From assembly GCA_003150615.1 (NCBI GenBank), contig QALN01000006.1:155721-219720 (forward strand): a stretch of 64,000 nt of DNA, in the 5' to 3' direction. Positions 8,401 to 15,164 of the stretch are shown piece by piece. This DNA comes from Flavobacteriales bacterium (GTDB lineage: Bacteria; Bacteroidota; Bacteroidia; Flavobacteriales; UBA1820). Made by a program: the position numbers and the translations under genes. The notes beneath the pieces were generated by a model that searched no databases, was not told the DNA's origin, and worked only from the letters and a program-made list of their open reading frames with translations. Position 1 is the stretch's first letter. Every line of letters begins with the position of its first letter.

Positions 8401-9448
8401 CACGGGCATGATAAGCGGAGCAATGAAAGGCGCAGAGGCGGGTTCTTTATTCGGCCCTGTTGGTATGGGCGTAGGCGCGGTGTTGGGCGGGGTGACCTCT
8501 CTTGTATCGTCCCTTAATGCTATGCACGACCGCCGCTATGAGCGCACGATACAACGCCTTCAGTCGGAAATCGACGAATTGACCCGCTCGTATGAAAAAC
8601 TGGACAGGGTACGTGATAAAAGTTACAGCACAAAAACCGCCTCTGTCATTGCCGAACAAAATAAAGCCCTGCGGGAACAGCAGAAACTAATTTATCAACA
8701 GATACAGGCGGAACGGGGCAAGAAAAAGACAGACCAAAATCGCATAAAAGAATGGCAAAATGAACTTGAGGACATAGACCAACAGATACTCGATAATTTC
8801 GAGAGCATCCGCGAAGCCATCAACGGTATAACTTTCGATTCTTTTCGCAATGATTTTCTCGACGCGCTGACCGATATGAGCGTCAGCGCCGAAGATTTCT
8901 CCGCAGAATTTAAAAACAAGCTCCAACGCTCTTTTTACGACAGTTTGCTGACGAATAAATACGACGAACAAATACGGGCATTGTATAACCGTTGGGCGGA
9001 ACTCGGAGAAAAGGGCCTTACAGGCGCAAGCATGGAGGACTTGCAAAGACAAGAACAGGAGCTAATCGACCGCATTCTCGCCGACAGGGAAAAATATTCA
9101 AAGTTATTTGGATGGTCGTCCGATGAAGGCGATGTTAACAGTATGCGCGGCGATATTTCTAAAAGCATAACGGAACTCACGGCCTCGAAACTTGAAGGAT
9201 TAATGCGTGGCGGGTATGACGTGCTAAAAGACAATGGTAACACGTTAAAAATAAACTGCGAACTCCTTACGGCCATAAAGGACATGCAAATGCGGGGGTG
9301 GGGAGAGATTAACGACATATGGCGGTCGGTATTTACCATTACGGCCAATACTACCAGAATTGCAGACAACACCGAAATACTTTCAGAATTGGCGCGTTAC
9401 CTGCAAAACATAGAACGGAACACAACGACAAAATATTACGGAAAATGA
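5489..9448 (+). CDS. Phage tail tape-measure-like protein
   Basis: A 1319-residue protein dominated by long coiled coils, with short glycine/alanine-rich hydrophobic segments in between (around GAMKGAEAGSLFGPVGMGVG and the stretch near VVSSILSWQTAMVG). This is typical of tape-measure proteins that set siphophage tail length and pass into the host membrane. The N-terminal part (SLNLSVEIDGAKYLAALRKM) matches the usual opening. A TTG at 5426 extends the frame, but that region forms the terminator hairpin, so ATG 5489 is chosen. No other recognisable tail structural gene is next to it, which is odd for a phage. The stop overlaps the next start (ATGA). Family call is by composition and pattern. 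Confidence 0.8.
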   Translation: MSLNLSVEIDGAKYLAALRKMRRKTKQTIDGIVSDSSNLDKALMRTAKNLEQGNLLRGLDAKSSDIYGKMSQGAQKLAKDIQDVAVALAQLQKMQRSLTSDFDQGLISQDAYTTAMARLCVLEDELTTQIQDNEAALRKRQITSKQEEGSIEALQTKISLLTTDYMRLSEAQRNGPQGETLLKNLSEAQVKMQTATAAMNGYARNAGTGFNTLNFQVQQLARELPSLAVGPHMFFLAISNNLPMLADELARARREYDALTATGKTATPVWKQVVSSILSWQTAMVGSITLLTLYGDKIVKWVADIFKGQKAAIDMAEALRDMNEAMDFSGVGKQITDFRSLQQVWNSLGDDVNAQKQFLIDYNGELEKLDVSVNDIVDAEILFVRNSDSYIQSLVLRAQAAAGLKLASEQYAEAIKNDVENGEKLAKLQERLNFLRKQDVNYTETFATGVATAPTAEHSRDALIKGVETAIANLKKQSDNAIARGNAYVAAAQSLTATDKETRRDLSLDASLENLRSQEASLRQHIENLEAQITQAHSTVIRKALETELSNYKNDLAKTTADIERLTDKSAHQSYGAAYESAKKEWASAKRELDKINKDRGSYTIEQYKEAEEAEKKARESYERLGGDTGQERPRRHKDDKALSDKHKQELIRQAIDLEFQVRQATINAKEQGTEKILEQNKLDYDKQKEQIRRQQDDLLAVYQEQERKLWEAANPDWEKLGLTFTPEAKLPQNIIDQFNKLNEANNQDLERKNKAATDRAVEQWNIYLSKYGDYQQKRLAITELYNKKIAEAATDGEKKSLERELEEALSELDTEANKAVSALNKLFDDMHDKTSREMRAIADNAEEALRFVTNGVWDEEKGISFGITKETFETLGRSPEKLEAARKGIDDIRLAADKADGPISKIRAGFQALFNTKPGTKAFDDALDRIKDGLTELQAKLDATGELFANMGDAFGATALTSVSEAINTATGMISGAMKGAEAGSLFGPVGMGVGAVLGGVTSLVSSLNAMHDRRYERTIQRLQSEIDELTRSYEKLDRVRDKSYSTKTASVIAEQNKALREQQKLIYQQIQAERGKKKTDQNRIKEWQNELEDIDQQILDNFESIREAINGITFDSFRNDFLDALTDMSVSAEDFSAEFKNKLQRSFYDSLLTNKYDEQIRALYNRWAELGEKGLTGASMEDLQRQEQELIDRILADREKYSKLFGWSSDEGDVNSMRGDISKSITELTASKLEGLMRGGYDVLKDNGNTLKINCELLTAIKDMQMRGWGEINDIWRSVFTITANTTRIADNTEILSELARYLQNIERNTTTKYYGK

Positions 9449-9981
9449 CAAATGCACCAAAACAACCGATGGACGAATTATTTAAAGAATTGATGAGTAA
9501 GGCATGTAACGAAGGGAAAGCATCCCTGTCGAACGCATCGCGCAACCTCGATAGCCTTGTTGCCGCCTGCCGCCTCTATCCGGAATACTTGTACGAACAT
9601 TCGGCGTTCGCTCTCGCATCCCTTAGGAAACACCTTGACGGGCAACAGCGCGCGAGCCTCGCGGCAAACGGCGTGTATATGGATTATAAAGGGCTTTCAG
9701 GGATAATAAAAGGGCAGCCAAGGATTTATTTTATAGGCGATACCGTTACTGACCTTTATCCTTCCGATTATGCGGTTGCAACGCTTTACCTGTTCAATAA
9801 ATCGGATGTAACCATACATCCCGGAGCGCATAACATTCTCGTGGTAGAAACTTACGACCACACCCGGCTACACATCGCAGGCAGTGGAAACGCCAGAATT
9901 ACGGTACATAAATACGATTGTTCTGTCGTCACTGGCCCGGCACGCATCAAACCCGAAAAACGCCCCTGTAACATCCGCTAA
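9445..9981 (+). CDS. Phage-type protein of unknown function, translationally coupled to the tape-measure gene
   Basis: 178 residues. The ATG at 9445 overlaps the TGA of the preceding gene (ATGA), which indicates coupled translation and a joint role. The N-terminal half is helical; the C-terminal half (about 90 to 165) alternates short strands and turns (VTIHPGAHNILVVETYD, then GNARITVHKYD), suggesting a beta-solenoid or jelly-roll type fold. I do not recognise the family. By position it could be a tail-tip or tail-associated protein, the normal neighbour after a tape-measure gene, but that is inference. The frame extends upstream inside the tape-measure gene to 9319; that extension is not supported. 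Confidence 0.7.
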   Translation: MTNAPKQPMDELFKELMSKACNEGKASLSNASRNLDSLVAACRLYPEYLYEHSAFALASLRKHLDGQQRASLAANGVYMDYKGLSGIIKGQPRIYFIGDTVTDLYPSDYAVATLYLFNKSDVTIHPGAHNILVVETYDHTRLHIAGSGNARITVHKYDCSVVTGPARIKPEKRPCNIR

Positions 9982-10044
9982 ATCAATTGGCATGCAATTT
10001 TGCATAGCGAAAGAAAAACTAAATAATATAAAAATTTTACACCG

Positions 10045-10512
10045 ATGAAAAACTTAGAACTCTCAACAGACAAGGACAATAAAATCGAAACGTTCGACAT
10101 CAAAGACAAAGACGGGAACGACATCACCCTATCTATTTACCCGTTGCAACTGGCCCGGCTGTCCATGATAAGCCAAAAATTGCGCGCGCTAAATATCGAC
10201 TTGGATAAAATGACCGAAGCGGACGAAAACCAATCGTTAAATCAAATGGTCGAAATATGTGCCGAAAAGCCGCGCGCCGTGGCGGAAATAATCGCAATAG
10301 CCACGTTGAGAACAAAAAAGGACATAGACGAAAAACTGACTGAACGTACCGACCTCATTTATTGGTCGCCCACCTCCGGCAATTGTAAAGTGTTGGCAAC
10401 TCTTTTAGAATATGTCGTGATGCTGTGCTATGACGATAGTTTTATGGACGCACTCAAGACCGTCAGGGTTTTACGGGTAAACATAGGGAGAGAAACAGAG
10501 CCGCAAGAATAG
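10045..10512 (+). CDS. Small acidic protein, possibly a tail-assembly-chaperone-like protein
   Basis: 155 residues, soluble, no signal peptide. The opening strands (KIETFDIKDKDGNDITLSIYPL) followed by helices are reminiscent of tail assembly chaperones, which normally precede rather than follow the tape-measure gene. There is no sign of a programmed frameshift product. It ends 25 bp before a hairpin terminator, closing the rightward block of three tail-type genes. The identification is a guess from size, acidity and neighbourhood; treat it as unknown. Confidence 0.65.
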   Translation: MKNLELSTDKDNKIETFDIKDKDGNDITLSIYPLQLARLSMISQKLRALNIDLDKMTEADENQSLNQMVEICAEKPRAVAEIIAIATLRTKKDIDEKLTERTDLIYWSPTSGNCKVLATLLEYVVMLCYDDSFMDALKTVRVLRVNIGRETEPQE

Positions 10513-10540
10513 CGGCGTTTCAAATACAGGTTTGACAATA

Positions 10541-10576
10541 AAAGCCCCGGACGGTAAAAAAGTACGCCGGGGCTAC
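10541..10576. terminator. Bidirectional terminator between convergent units
   Basis: Stem AGCCCCGG/CCGGGGCT at 10543 to 10550 and 10567 to 10574, with A-rich flank on the left that gives a T tract on the minus strand. It sits between the rightward tail-type block and the leftward small-gene block. Confidence 0.7.
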
Positions 10577-10652
10577 AACTTTATACTGGCTCCACCTTGA
10601 ATAATGATTAACGGAATTGCGGCGGAAATTTCCGTCTCGGCTGATAATTAGC

Positions 10653-11072
10653 CTATTTTTCGCGTTCGTGTACCACTTTGGTAAAAGCGTTGTAAAAATC
10701 CTCCGGTTCTTTTATCTTCTCGAAAACGTCCGGGAACGGTACGCCTACCTTCTCATAAACTGCTTTGTACCAATATATTGTTTTTTTATATCGGCCCTCA
10801 CGGTCATATACTTGTTTGTCCAACGATGCGATAAATTCCAATTCGTCAAATAAAGCATCGAACAAGATGTTACCTAACTGCTGGTTGCCCTTGTAATATT
10901 CTTTCATAGCCTGCTCGATACGAAAGTTCGACGTGCCCGGCTCCTGTGCGAATATTTTGCGCATGGCGTTCACATCGTTCGTCATTCCCCACATTTTAAA
11001 AAACAGGATGACTTGCAGCACTACAAATATTATGGCAAAAAAACTCAAAAAGATAATAAAACCCTCTCCCAT
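10653..11072 (-). CDS. Small membrane-anchored protein of module A
   Basis: 139 residues. One N-terminal membrane segment (residues about 4 to 26, FIIFLSFFAIIFVVLQVILF) is followed by a cytoplasmic helical domain with acidic and aromatic residues (MKEYYKGNQQLGNILFDALF and YKKTIYWYKAVYEKVGVPFP). No family recognised. It is the last gene of the leftward group facing the XRE regulator at 11937. It is separated from the gene before it by 118 bp holding a perfect GGATAAC/GTTATCC hairpin (11131 to 11147), so it may have its own transcription control. Possible roles include superinfection interference or membrane anchoring; neither is shown. Confidence 0.7.
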   Translation of the reverse strand: MGEGFIIFLSFFAIIFVVLQVILFFKMWGMTNDVNAMRKIFAQEPGTSNFRIEQAMKEYYKGNQQLGNILFDALFDELEFIASLDKQVYDREGRYKKTIYWYKAVYEKVGVPFPDVFEKIKEPEDFYNAFTKVVHEREK

Positions 11073-11190
11073 GATGTTATGAATTTTAGTGTTATTTGTT
11101 GGTTATCGGTCTGTCAAAAATACGCAAAAGGGATAACGGGGTTATCCATTGATAATGTTATAAAATATGAAAACGAAAAATGCAGGCGTG

Positions 11191-11448
11191 TTAAAGGTCG
11201 AGACGATATAGAAACAGTTCACAATCTTCAACATGTAAAACCTTCGTAGGCTCGATTTTTTCGAGTTGCAGCGACATCATATCGTCTTTCTCTACATAGA
11301 CGTATGCCCACTGGCCGTTAAGCACCTCTTTTTCTTTTGTGCCGAAATAGGCGATTGTATCGTCTATATCTTTCACGAGCCCCCATTGGCTGTTGTCGAT
11401 ACCCGCTCTATTGATTGCGTCTATAACTTTAAATGCGTATTCGTTCAT
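11191..11448 (-). CDS. Small protein, paralogue of the gene at 13587-13844 (module A)
   Basis: 85 residues, starting MNEYAFKVIDAIN. It is clearly related to the 85-residue protein at 13587 to 13844: both share the opening, WGLVKD(I/V)D(D/N)T, the GxWAYxYV(E/D)K block and a closing IEPTxVL...LYxLD. Short upstream DNA is also similar. No known domain recognised; the compact alpha/beta pattern without membrane segments suggests a small soluble effector or inhibitor. It lies 24 bp after the gene at 11473 in the same leftward transcript, driven from the operator region facing an XRE regulator. Confidence 0.7.
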   Translation of the reverse strand: MNEYAFKVIDAINRAGIDNSQWGLVKDIDDTIAYFGTKEKEVLNGQWAYVYVEKDDMMSLQLEKIEPTKVLHVEDCELFLYRLDL

Positions 11449-11472
11449 TTTCTTATCGTTTTATTATGTTAA

Positions 11473-11763
11473 TTATATTGCTGTCGCTCTTATGTAGCAC
11501 TCTATTGCGTGAATGGCAGGGGTGAAATACTCGTCCTTATCTTCGTCAAAAGCATTGCACTCGGTTATATTTATTGCGATGCCGTCGGTGATATGAGCCC
11601 CTGTACCCTTCTCTATATAATCTCTATAATCGCACCAGCCCTCTATTTCTACTTCCCTGCCGTCAACATACATATCGAAATAAAAACGCCCTTGTGTGCC
11701 TTCTATACGGTAGCTTAACTCTTCGGCTATTCTCTGCTCTATTGTGTTTATCGGGGTTTTCAT
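11473..11763 (-). CDS. Small hypothetical protein, first gene of module A
   Basis: 96 residues, starting MKTPIN, the same opening as the first gene of module C at 16521. The body is acidic with a beta-rich middle (GRFYFDMYVDGREVEIEGW). No family recognised. Its start is 34 bp downstream, in the minus sense, of a TATATTTG box (11797 to 11804) that is overlapped by a 17-bp operator half. It is thus the first target of the divergent XRE regulator at 11937. Confidence 0.65.
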   Translation of the reverse strand: MKTPINTIEQRIAEELSYRIEGTQGRFYFDMYVDGREVEIEGWCDYRDYIEKGTGAHITDGIAINITECNAFDEDKDEYFTPAIHAIECYIRATAI

Positions 11764-11796
11764 TGTTGTAAACGTTTAATGATTATTATTACACCA

Positions 11797-11935
11797 CAAA
11801 TATACATTTAAAGTTTATAATAACCAAATAAAAACATAAAAAAATAATCACTCAACGTATATTTTTACATTTTTATATACATATAGAATTGTTTTACTTA
11901 TATTTGCCAACAGAATGCTATAAACTTTAAATGTA
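11797..11935. promoter_or_regulatory. Divergent promoter/operator region A
   Basis: Two perfect inverted copies of the 17-mer TACATTTAAAGTTTATA lie at 11803 to 11819 and (reverse) 11919 to 11935. The left one touches the minus-strand TATATTTG box (11797 to 11804). The right one lies just downstream of the plus-strand TATATTTG box (11899 to 11906) and ends next to the start codon of the XRE gene. A weaker relative is near 11872. This is the expected layout for a repressor controlling both itself and the opposite operon. Confidence 0.75.
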
Positions 11936-11936
11936 T

Positions 11937-12179
11937 ATGGATATAAGAATTAAAGAACTTTGTCAACAGCGCGCTACAACACAAAAAGATTTAGCCGCTA
12001 AATTGGGCGTTTCAGAAATGACGCTAAGCCGAGCGGCGAAAGGGAATACATCCTTACCTTTACTCGAAAAAATCGCCGCAGCTCTGGAGGTTGAGGTACA
12101 GGAACTGTTCGCCGCTCCGAAAGAAGGTGCTATAACATGCCCGCATTGCGGTAAGTCAATAACAATAAAGGCTGAATAA
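11937..12179 (+). CDS. XRE-family regulator A with C-terminal CPHCGK zinc-ribbon half
   Basis: 80 residues. A helix-turn-helix of Cro/C1 type spans about 1 to 58 (TTQKDLAAKLGVSEMTLSRA, then LEKIAAALEVEVQELF). It is followed by a linker and CPHCGKSITI, half of a zinc ribbon. An ATG at 11931 also exists, but MDIRIKEL at 11937 matches the openings of the sister regulators (MELRVKEI, MANLRIKEA). The start codon is overlapped by the upstream operator, pointing to autoregulation. It faces the leftward genes 11763 to 10653. A copy of its last 45 bp is found at 16998 to 17042 behind another XRE gene. Confidence 0.88.
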   Translation: MDIRIKELCQQRATTQKDLAAKLGVSEMTLSRAAKGNTSLPLLEKIAAALEVEVQELFAAPKEGAITCPHCGKSITIKAE

Positions 12180-12192
12180 CATTACAAACATT

Positions 12193-12345
12193 ACACTATA
12201 AAAAAGAGGATGCAAAAATCCCGGAAATGGTAGAACGAGTAGAGTAATCCCACAAATTCCACACTATAAAAAAGGGTGCAAAAACTACAAAAACGACACT
12301 ATAAAAAAAGAGGGCAAGTTGAACACTATAAAGGGGGCAAATTAA
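12193..12345. repeat. Repeat cluster 1 of the ACACTATAAAAAAGAGG family (4 copies)
   Basis: Copies of ACACTATAAAAAAGAGG with small changes begin at 12193, 12261, 12296 and 12323. The interval 12193 to 12280 is nearly the same as 15669 to 15755 in cluster 2. There is no credible ORF here, so this is a non-coding array between XRE gene A and the NinB-like gene. Confidence 0.85.
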
Positions 12346-12375
12346 GCCGTATAACGAACGAAAAACGCCGACATG

Positions 12376-12759
12376 CTATAACTGTATTAAATCGCGCCGA
12401 ACGTCAGTTACAGGCGAAGCAAAGCGGTAAAACGGGCGTGTTTTACTCTCCGAAGCCATGTCGGGTATTTCTGTTTTTAAATATTCCCTCGCGAAATCCG
12501 TTATCCGCTCGACGTATGTCGTAAATTTCTGCGTGTCCTTTTTGGTAGTGAGAAACTTGGCTTTGAATATTTCGTGTACCATATCGACGTTCGTTATCTC
12601 GTCCCATCCCATGTCTATGAAGCCCTGCATGACCGCCGGATAGACTACTCCCCACAGGTATGCGTTCTGGTTGTTGGTGCGGGTGTTGCGGTACTTTTTT
12701 ACCTGTACCGAGTAAAGCCCGTCGGGGAGGCTACAGGCGGCCATATACACGTTTTTCAT
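12376..12759 (-). CDS. NinB/Orf-like recombination protein (tentative)
   Basis: 127 residues. The pattern RTNNQNAYLWGVVYPAV, then WDEITNVDMVHEIFKAKFL and a closing helical region TTYVERITDFAREYLKTEIP, resembles NinB-like accessory recombination proteins of phages, where a [ST]xxQNxxxW block is typical. In lambda, the NinB (Orf) protein binds single-stranded DNA and SSB and substitutes for RecFOR. It is transcribed leftward, away from the repressor gene at 12903, and a C1-type palindromic operator lies between them. Assignment is by motif memory; an unrelated phage protein is possible. Confidence 0.6.
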   Translation of the reverse strand: MKNVYMAACSLPDGLYSVQVKKYRNTRTNNQNAYLWGVVYPAVMQGFIDMGWDEITNVDMVHEIFKAKFLTTKKDTQKFTTYVERITDFAREYLKTEIPDMASESKTRPFYRFASPVTDVRRDLIQL

Positions 12760-12800
12760 ATCGAAGTCACCCGGATTATTAGTTTATTTTGCTATTTTTG

Positions 12801-12892
12801 AATGCAAATACATATATTTGCATATATTGATGCACCAACACAAATATATAACATTGCTTGTTTTTGAAGTAAGATATGTTTGATATTTAACA
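12801..12892. promoter_or_regulatory. Divergent operator region D
   Basis: A palindrome TGCAAATA-CATA-TATTTGCA at about 12802 to 12821 overlaps a minus-strand TATTTG box for the NinB-like gene. A second inverted repeat TATGTT...AACATA (about 12875 to 12894) overlaps the plus-strand TATGTTTG box at 12875 to 12882. TTG at 12854 is 18 bp upstream of that box. This fits mutual control by the repressor encoded at 12903. Confidence 0.65.
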
Positions 12893-12902
12893 TATAAAAA
12901 TC

Positions 12903-13448
12903 TTGTATACCTTGCAACAATCTGTAAAAGATAGGATTAGACAGTTCATACAGGCCAAAGGCATAAACGAGCGTCGTTTTTGTCAGATTATTGGCGTGTC
13001 TCCGTCTTATGTTAGCTCTATGAGGAAATCAATTCAACCGGATAAAATATCAAGCATTGCTGAAGTTTTCCCGGATTTAAATATTGGTTGGCTTCTTACC
13101 GGAAACGGTTCTATGATAAAAACAGGCAGCATTAAAACAGGCGACATTAATATAGGCAATGTAAAAAATGCCGGAGGTAATTATGGTATAATCGGCAAAG
13201 GAAATGGCAACATTGTTAATAACGTTAATGCCTCCGGATATGAAAAAGTTGCTATATCGCCCGGAGGCGTGAAGTTAAATTCGGGCACTCAAGGCTGTCA
13301 GGATGTTTGGGGAGTGGACGAATTAGTTAAAGAATACAATGCGCTTAAAGAAATGGTTAAACTTCTGGAGGAAAAATGCGCTGCGAAAGACGAGACAATA
13401 CAGGCCCAAAGAACGATTATTGAGTTATTAAGAGCAAAAAAGGAATAA
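12903..13448 (+). CDS. C1-type XRE phage repressor with Gly/Asn linker and coiled-coil tail (regulator D)
   Basis: 181 residues. The N-terminal HTH (about 8 to 65: INERRFCQIIGVSPSYVSSM and DLNIGWLLTGNGSM) is of the prophage repressor type. A Gly/Asn-rich middle (GNYGIIGKGNGNIVNNVN) follows, and the tail from about 135 is a coiled coil (LVKEYNALKEMVKLLEEK) suited to dimerisation. No LexA/S24 protease domain is present, so SOS self-cleavage is unlikely. The only start in reach is TTG 12903: an in-frame stop sits at 12888 and no ATG precedes the HTH. The leader is only about 14 nt if the TATGTTTG box is used. It is the best candidate for the master lysogeny-type switch of the element. Confidence 0.85.
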   Translation: MYTLQQSVKDRIRQFIQAKGINERRFCQIIGVSPSYVSSMRKSIQPDKISSIAEVFPDLNIGWLLTGNGSMIKTGSIKTGDINIGNVKNAGGNYGIIGKGNGNIVNNVNASGYEKVAISPGGVKLNSGTQGCQDVWGVDELVKEYNALKEMVKLLEEKCAAKDETIQAQRTIIELLRAKKE

Positions 13449-13513
13449 GAGCCCGCATTTATCCGTTGTTAGGCTCTAACATAGTCTATCTGTTTTTAGT
13501 ATAGGGTATTTTT

Positions 13514-13552
13514 AAGGGAGGCGGGCATTAAAACCGTCCTCCCTTACTTTTT
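13514..13552 (+). terminator. Terminator after regulator D
   Basis: Stem AAGGGAGG/CCTCCCTT extended by CGG/CCG, at 13514 to 13524 and 13534 to 13545, with an A-rich loop and ACTTTTTC tail. It lies between convergent genes. Confidence 0.75.
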
Positions 13553-13586
13553 CGCCCGGAGCATTTAAATATGCGGGATGAGGTCT

Positions 13587-13844
13587 TTAATCAAGTTTGT
13601 ACAGCCGCAGCGCTCCGCCTCTGTTCTCGCTCAAAGGCAGTACCATAGTGGGCTCTATGTCGTCCAAGTATGGCAGTATCATGTACTTGTCCACGTAAAA
13701 ATAAGCCCAATGGCCCGGCAGTGCAACGTCCTCATCCGTCCCTAAACATGTCGCCGTGTTATCCACATCTTTGACGAGCCCCCATGCTCCGGTGGTGAGT
13801 TCAAGATTAATATTTTTAATTACTTCAAATGCGTATTCGTTCAT
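13587..13844 (-). CDS. Small protein, paralogue of the gene at 11191-11448 (module B)
   Basis: 85 residues, MNEYAFEVIKNIN opening. It shares WGLVKDVDNT, GHWAYFYVDK and the closing LYKLD with the module A paralogue but has diverged elsewhere, so the duplication is not recent. No known domain. It is the second gene of the leftward pair that faces XRE regulator B at 14428. Keeping two diverged copies under different regulators suggests each copy is matched to its own module. Confidence 0.7.
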   Translation of the reverse strand: MNEYAFEVIKNINLELTTGAWGLVKDVDNTATCLGTDEDVALPGHWAYFYVDKYMILPYLDDIEPTMVLPLSENRGGALRLYKLD

Positions 13845-13903
13845 TTTCTGTCATTTTGTTATGTTAGTATAATGTTCGCTGCTTGTGGCGGTCGGTTATT
13901 CGT

Positions 13904-14233
13904 TTAGGCAAACTTAATCAAATTAGCTTTTTTAAAGCACCTGTATTCGCTTTTTTCAGTATCGAAATAGGTTTGTACCGTATCATTGCGAAAACGCCCG
14001 GAGCCGTTAGTTTCCGGCAGTCTGGAAGGCTCTAACGTGCCGTAAGCCTCGCGTATGCTGCCGTCCACTTTGGCAAACCAGAATTTTACTATACGCTTGT
14101 GCATCGCTGTTTTGAGCTTGATGTTGGCCCATGCCGTTTTAAGTGCTTCGGACATCGTAAAACCGTTTTTCTTTACGAATTGCCATGCCAGGGACATGAC
14201 ATTTACCAGTGTGGATTTTTTTGCGTCGCTCAT
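13904..14233 (-). CDS. DUF2693/SH3-fold-like small protein, first gene of module B
   Basis: 109 residues. The opening MSDAKKSTLVNVMSLAWQFV, then MSEALKTAWANIKLK, then VVKF-like strand IVKFWFAKVDGSIREAYGTL, is a pattern I know from Bacteroidota proteins labelled DUF2693 or SH3 beta-barrel fold-containing. The function of that family is unknown. The frame is open to 14287, but the ATG at 14233 gives the usual family start. The AW...AL..AW helix pair also appears in the first gene of module C. Its promoter box TAACTTTG (minus, 14285 to 14292) sits among TAATTAGAT operator copies. Confidence 0.72.
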   Translation of the reverse strand: MSDAKKSTLVNVMSLAWQFVKKNGFTMSEALKTAWANIKLKTAMHKRIVKFWFAKVDGSIREAYGTLEPSRLPETNGSGRFRNDTVQTYFDTEKSEYRCFKKANLIKFA

Positions 14234-14255
14234 TGTTGTGGTGTTGTATTGTTGA

Positions 14256-14392
14256 TAATTAGATTTAATTGATTTATTGTATTGCAAAGTTAGATATTAC
14301 TAATTAGATAAGCAAATATTTAAGCGTTAAAAAATCAAATAAATCTAATTATTTTTTAAAACTGCTCCGTGTAAACCTAATTTTAATATCTT
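14256..14392. promoter_or_regulatory. Divergent promoter/operator region B
   Basis: The nonamer TAATTAGAT occurs at 14256 to 14264 and 14301 to 14309, and as its reverse complement at 14343 to 14351. The minus-strand TAACTTTG box is at 14285 to 14292, and a plus-strand TATCTTTA box is near 14387. The operator sequence differs from those of modules A and C. Confidence 0.65.
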
Positions 14393-14427
14393 TACGGCGT
14401 AAATAATCCTTAAAATAATATTCATGT

Positions 14428-14712
14428 ATGGCTAATTTGAGAATTAAAGAAGCGATAAAGGCGCATGGGCTTACTGTCGAACGTGTAGCCGGTCGCATGG
14501 GGGTGTTGCCTTCTGCCTTAAGCCAATCTATTAACGGCAATCCGACTGCCGACAAACTCGAAAAAATCGCGGCGGCTATTGGCTGCGCCCCTGCGGAATT
14601 GTTTGAAAAACCTAAAAATTTTGTAGCTTTGGTGTCGTCGGGGGATGAGGTCAGACGATTCGATCGTCCCGACGAACTCGCGGCGTTTATCGCTCCATTG
14701 TTGGACGCATGA
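14428..14712 (+). CDS. XRE-family regulator B
   Basis: 94 residues. Cro/C1-type HTH at about 1 to 60 (LTVERVAGRMGVLPSALSQS, then LEKIAAAIGCAPAELF). A 30-residue tail follows (FVALVSSGDEVRRFDRPDEL...), of the same type as the tail of regulator C (FTAFIDYRGTLYRCDSIDEL) and unlike the zinc-ribbon tail of regulator A. It is divergent from the leftward genes 14233 and 13844, with TAATTAGAT operators in between. A strong terminator follows at 14791. Confidence 0.88.
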   Translation: MANLRIKEAIKAHGLTVERVAGRMGVLPSALSQSINGNPTADKLEKIAAAIGCAPAELFEKPKNFVALVSSGDEVRRFDRPDELAAFIAPLLDA

Positions 14713-14790
14713 TGTTTGGGTCGTACTTTTTTTCGATTTGGTGCATGTTGTTGTAGAGGTTTTATGCGATAACGCCCGCCCTGCATCGGA

Positions 14791-14818
14791 GCCCCGGTTT
14801 TTATTCCGGGGCTTTTTA
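14791..14818 (+). terminator. Terminator of regulator B transcript
   Basis: Perfect 7-bp stem GCCCCGG/CCGGGGC (14791 to 14797 and 14806 to 14812) followed by TTTTTATTT. Confidence 0.85.
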
Positions 14819-15025
14819 TTTCATGGTACTGGCAACAGTGAGGAAATTTGTTAATCGAATAACCCCCAAAACCCCGAACGGGGTAACGCATCCGAGGCTT
14901 ACCGACATGCTTACAATTGTTTGAAAATGAGTGACAATTAGGTTTGGTGCAACGCGTCTCAACTTCTTTCGGACACAAAGGTTATACAAAGGGTAAAATA
15001 CCTTAAAAGCCACCTTGCCGAGTCT

Positions 15026-15120
15026 GGCCGAATTTTCGGCCGATGTCAGTTTTCGTTTTTGTGATAGATAGGCGTAATTTTCCGCCGATGTCGGTTTTCG
15101 TTTTGGCGGCGTAATTTTTC
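15026..15120. repeat. Palindrome mini-array, H-like
   Basis: GGCCGAATTTTCGGCC (15026 to 15041) and GGCGTAATTTTCCGCC (15071 to 15086) are 45 bp apart, and a partial third GGCGTAATTTTT starts at 15108. Each full unit is followed by GATGTC(A/G)GTTTTCGTTTT. The 45-bp step and AT-centred stems resemble the hairpin array at 5121 to 5290. Confidence 0.75.
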
Positions 15121-15164
15121 TAAACCAACTTACTCGGCAAATATTTATTCTTTTAACATTATTC

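Noticed and set aside
14349..14978. Leftward 209-residue frame across regulator B
   Set aside because: It lies mainly antisense to the XRE gene and runs through a terminator hairpin; composition is rich in Pro, Ser and Lys without structure.
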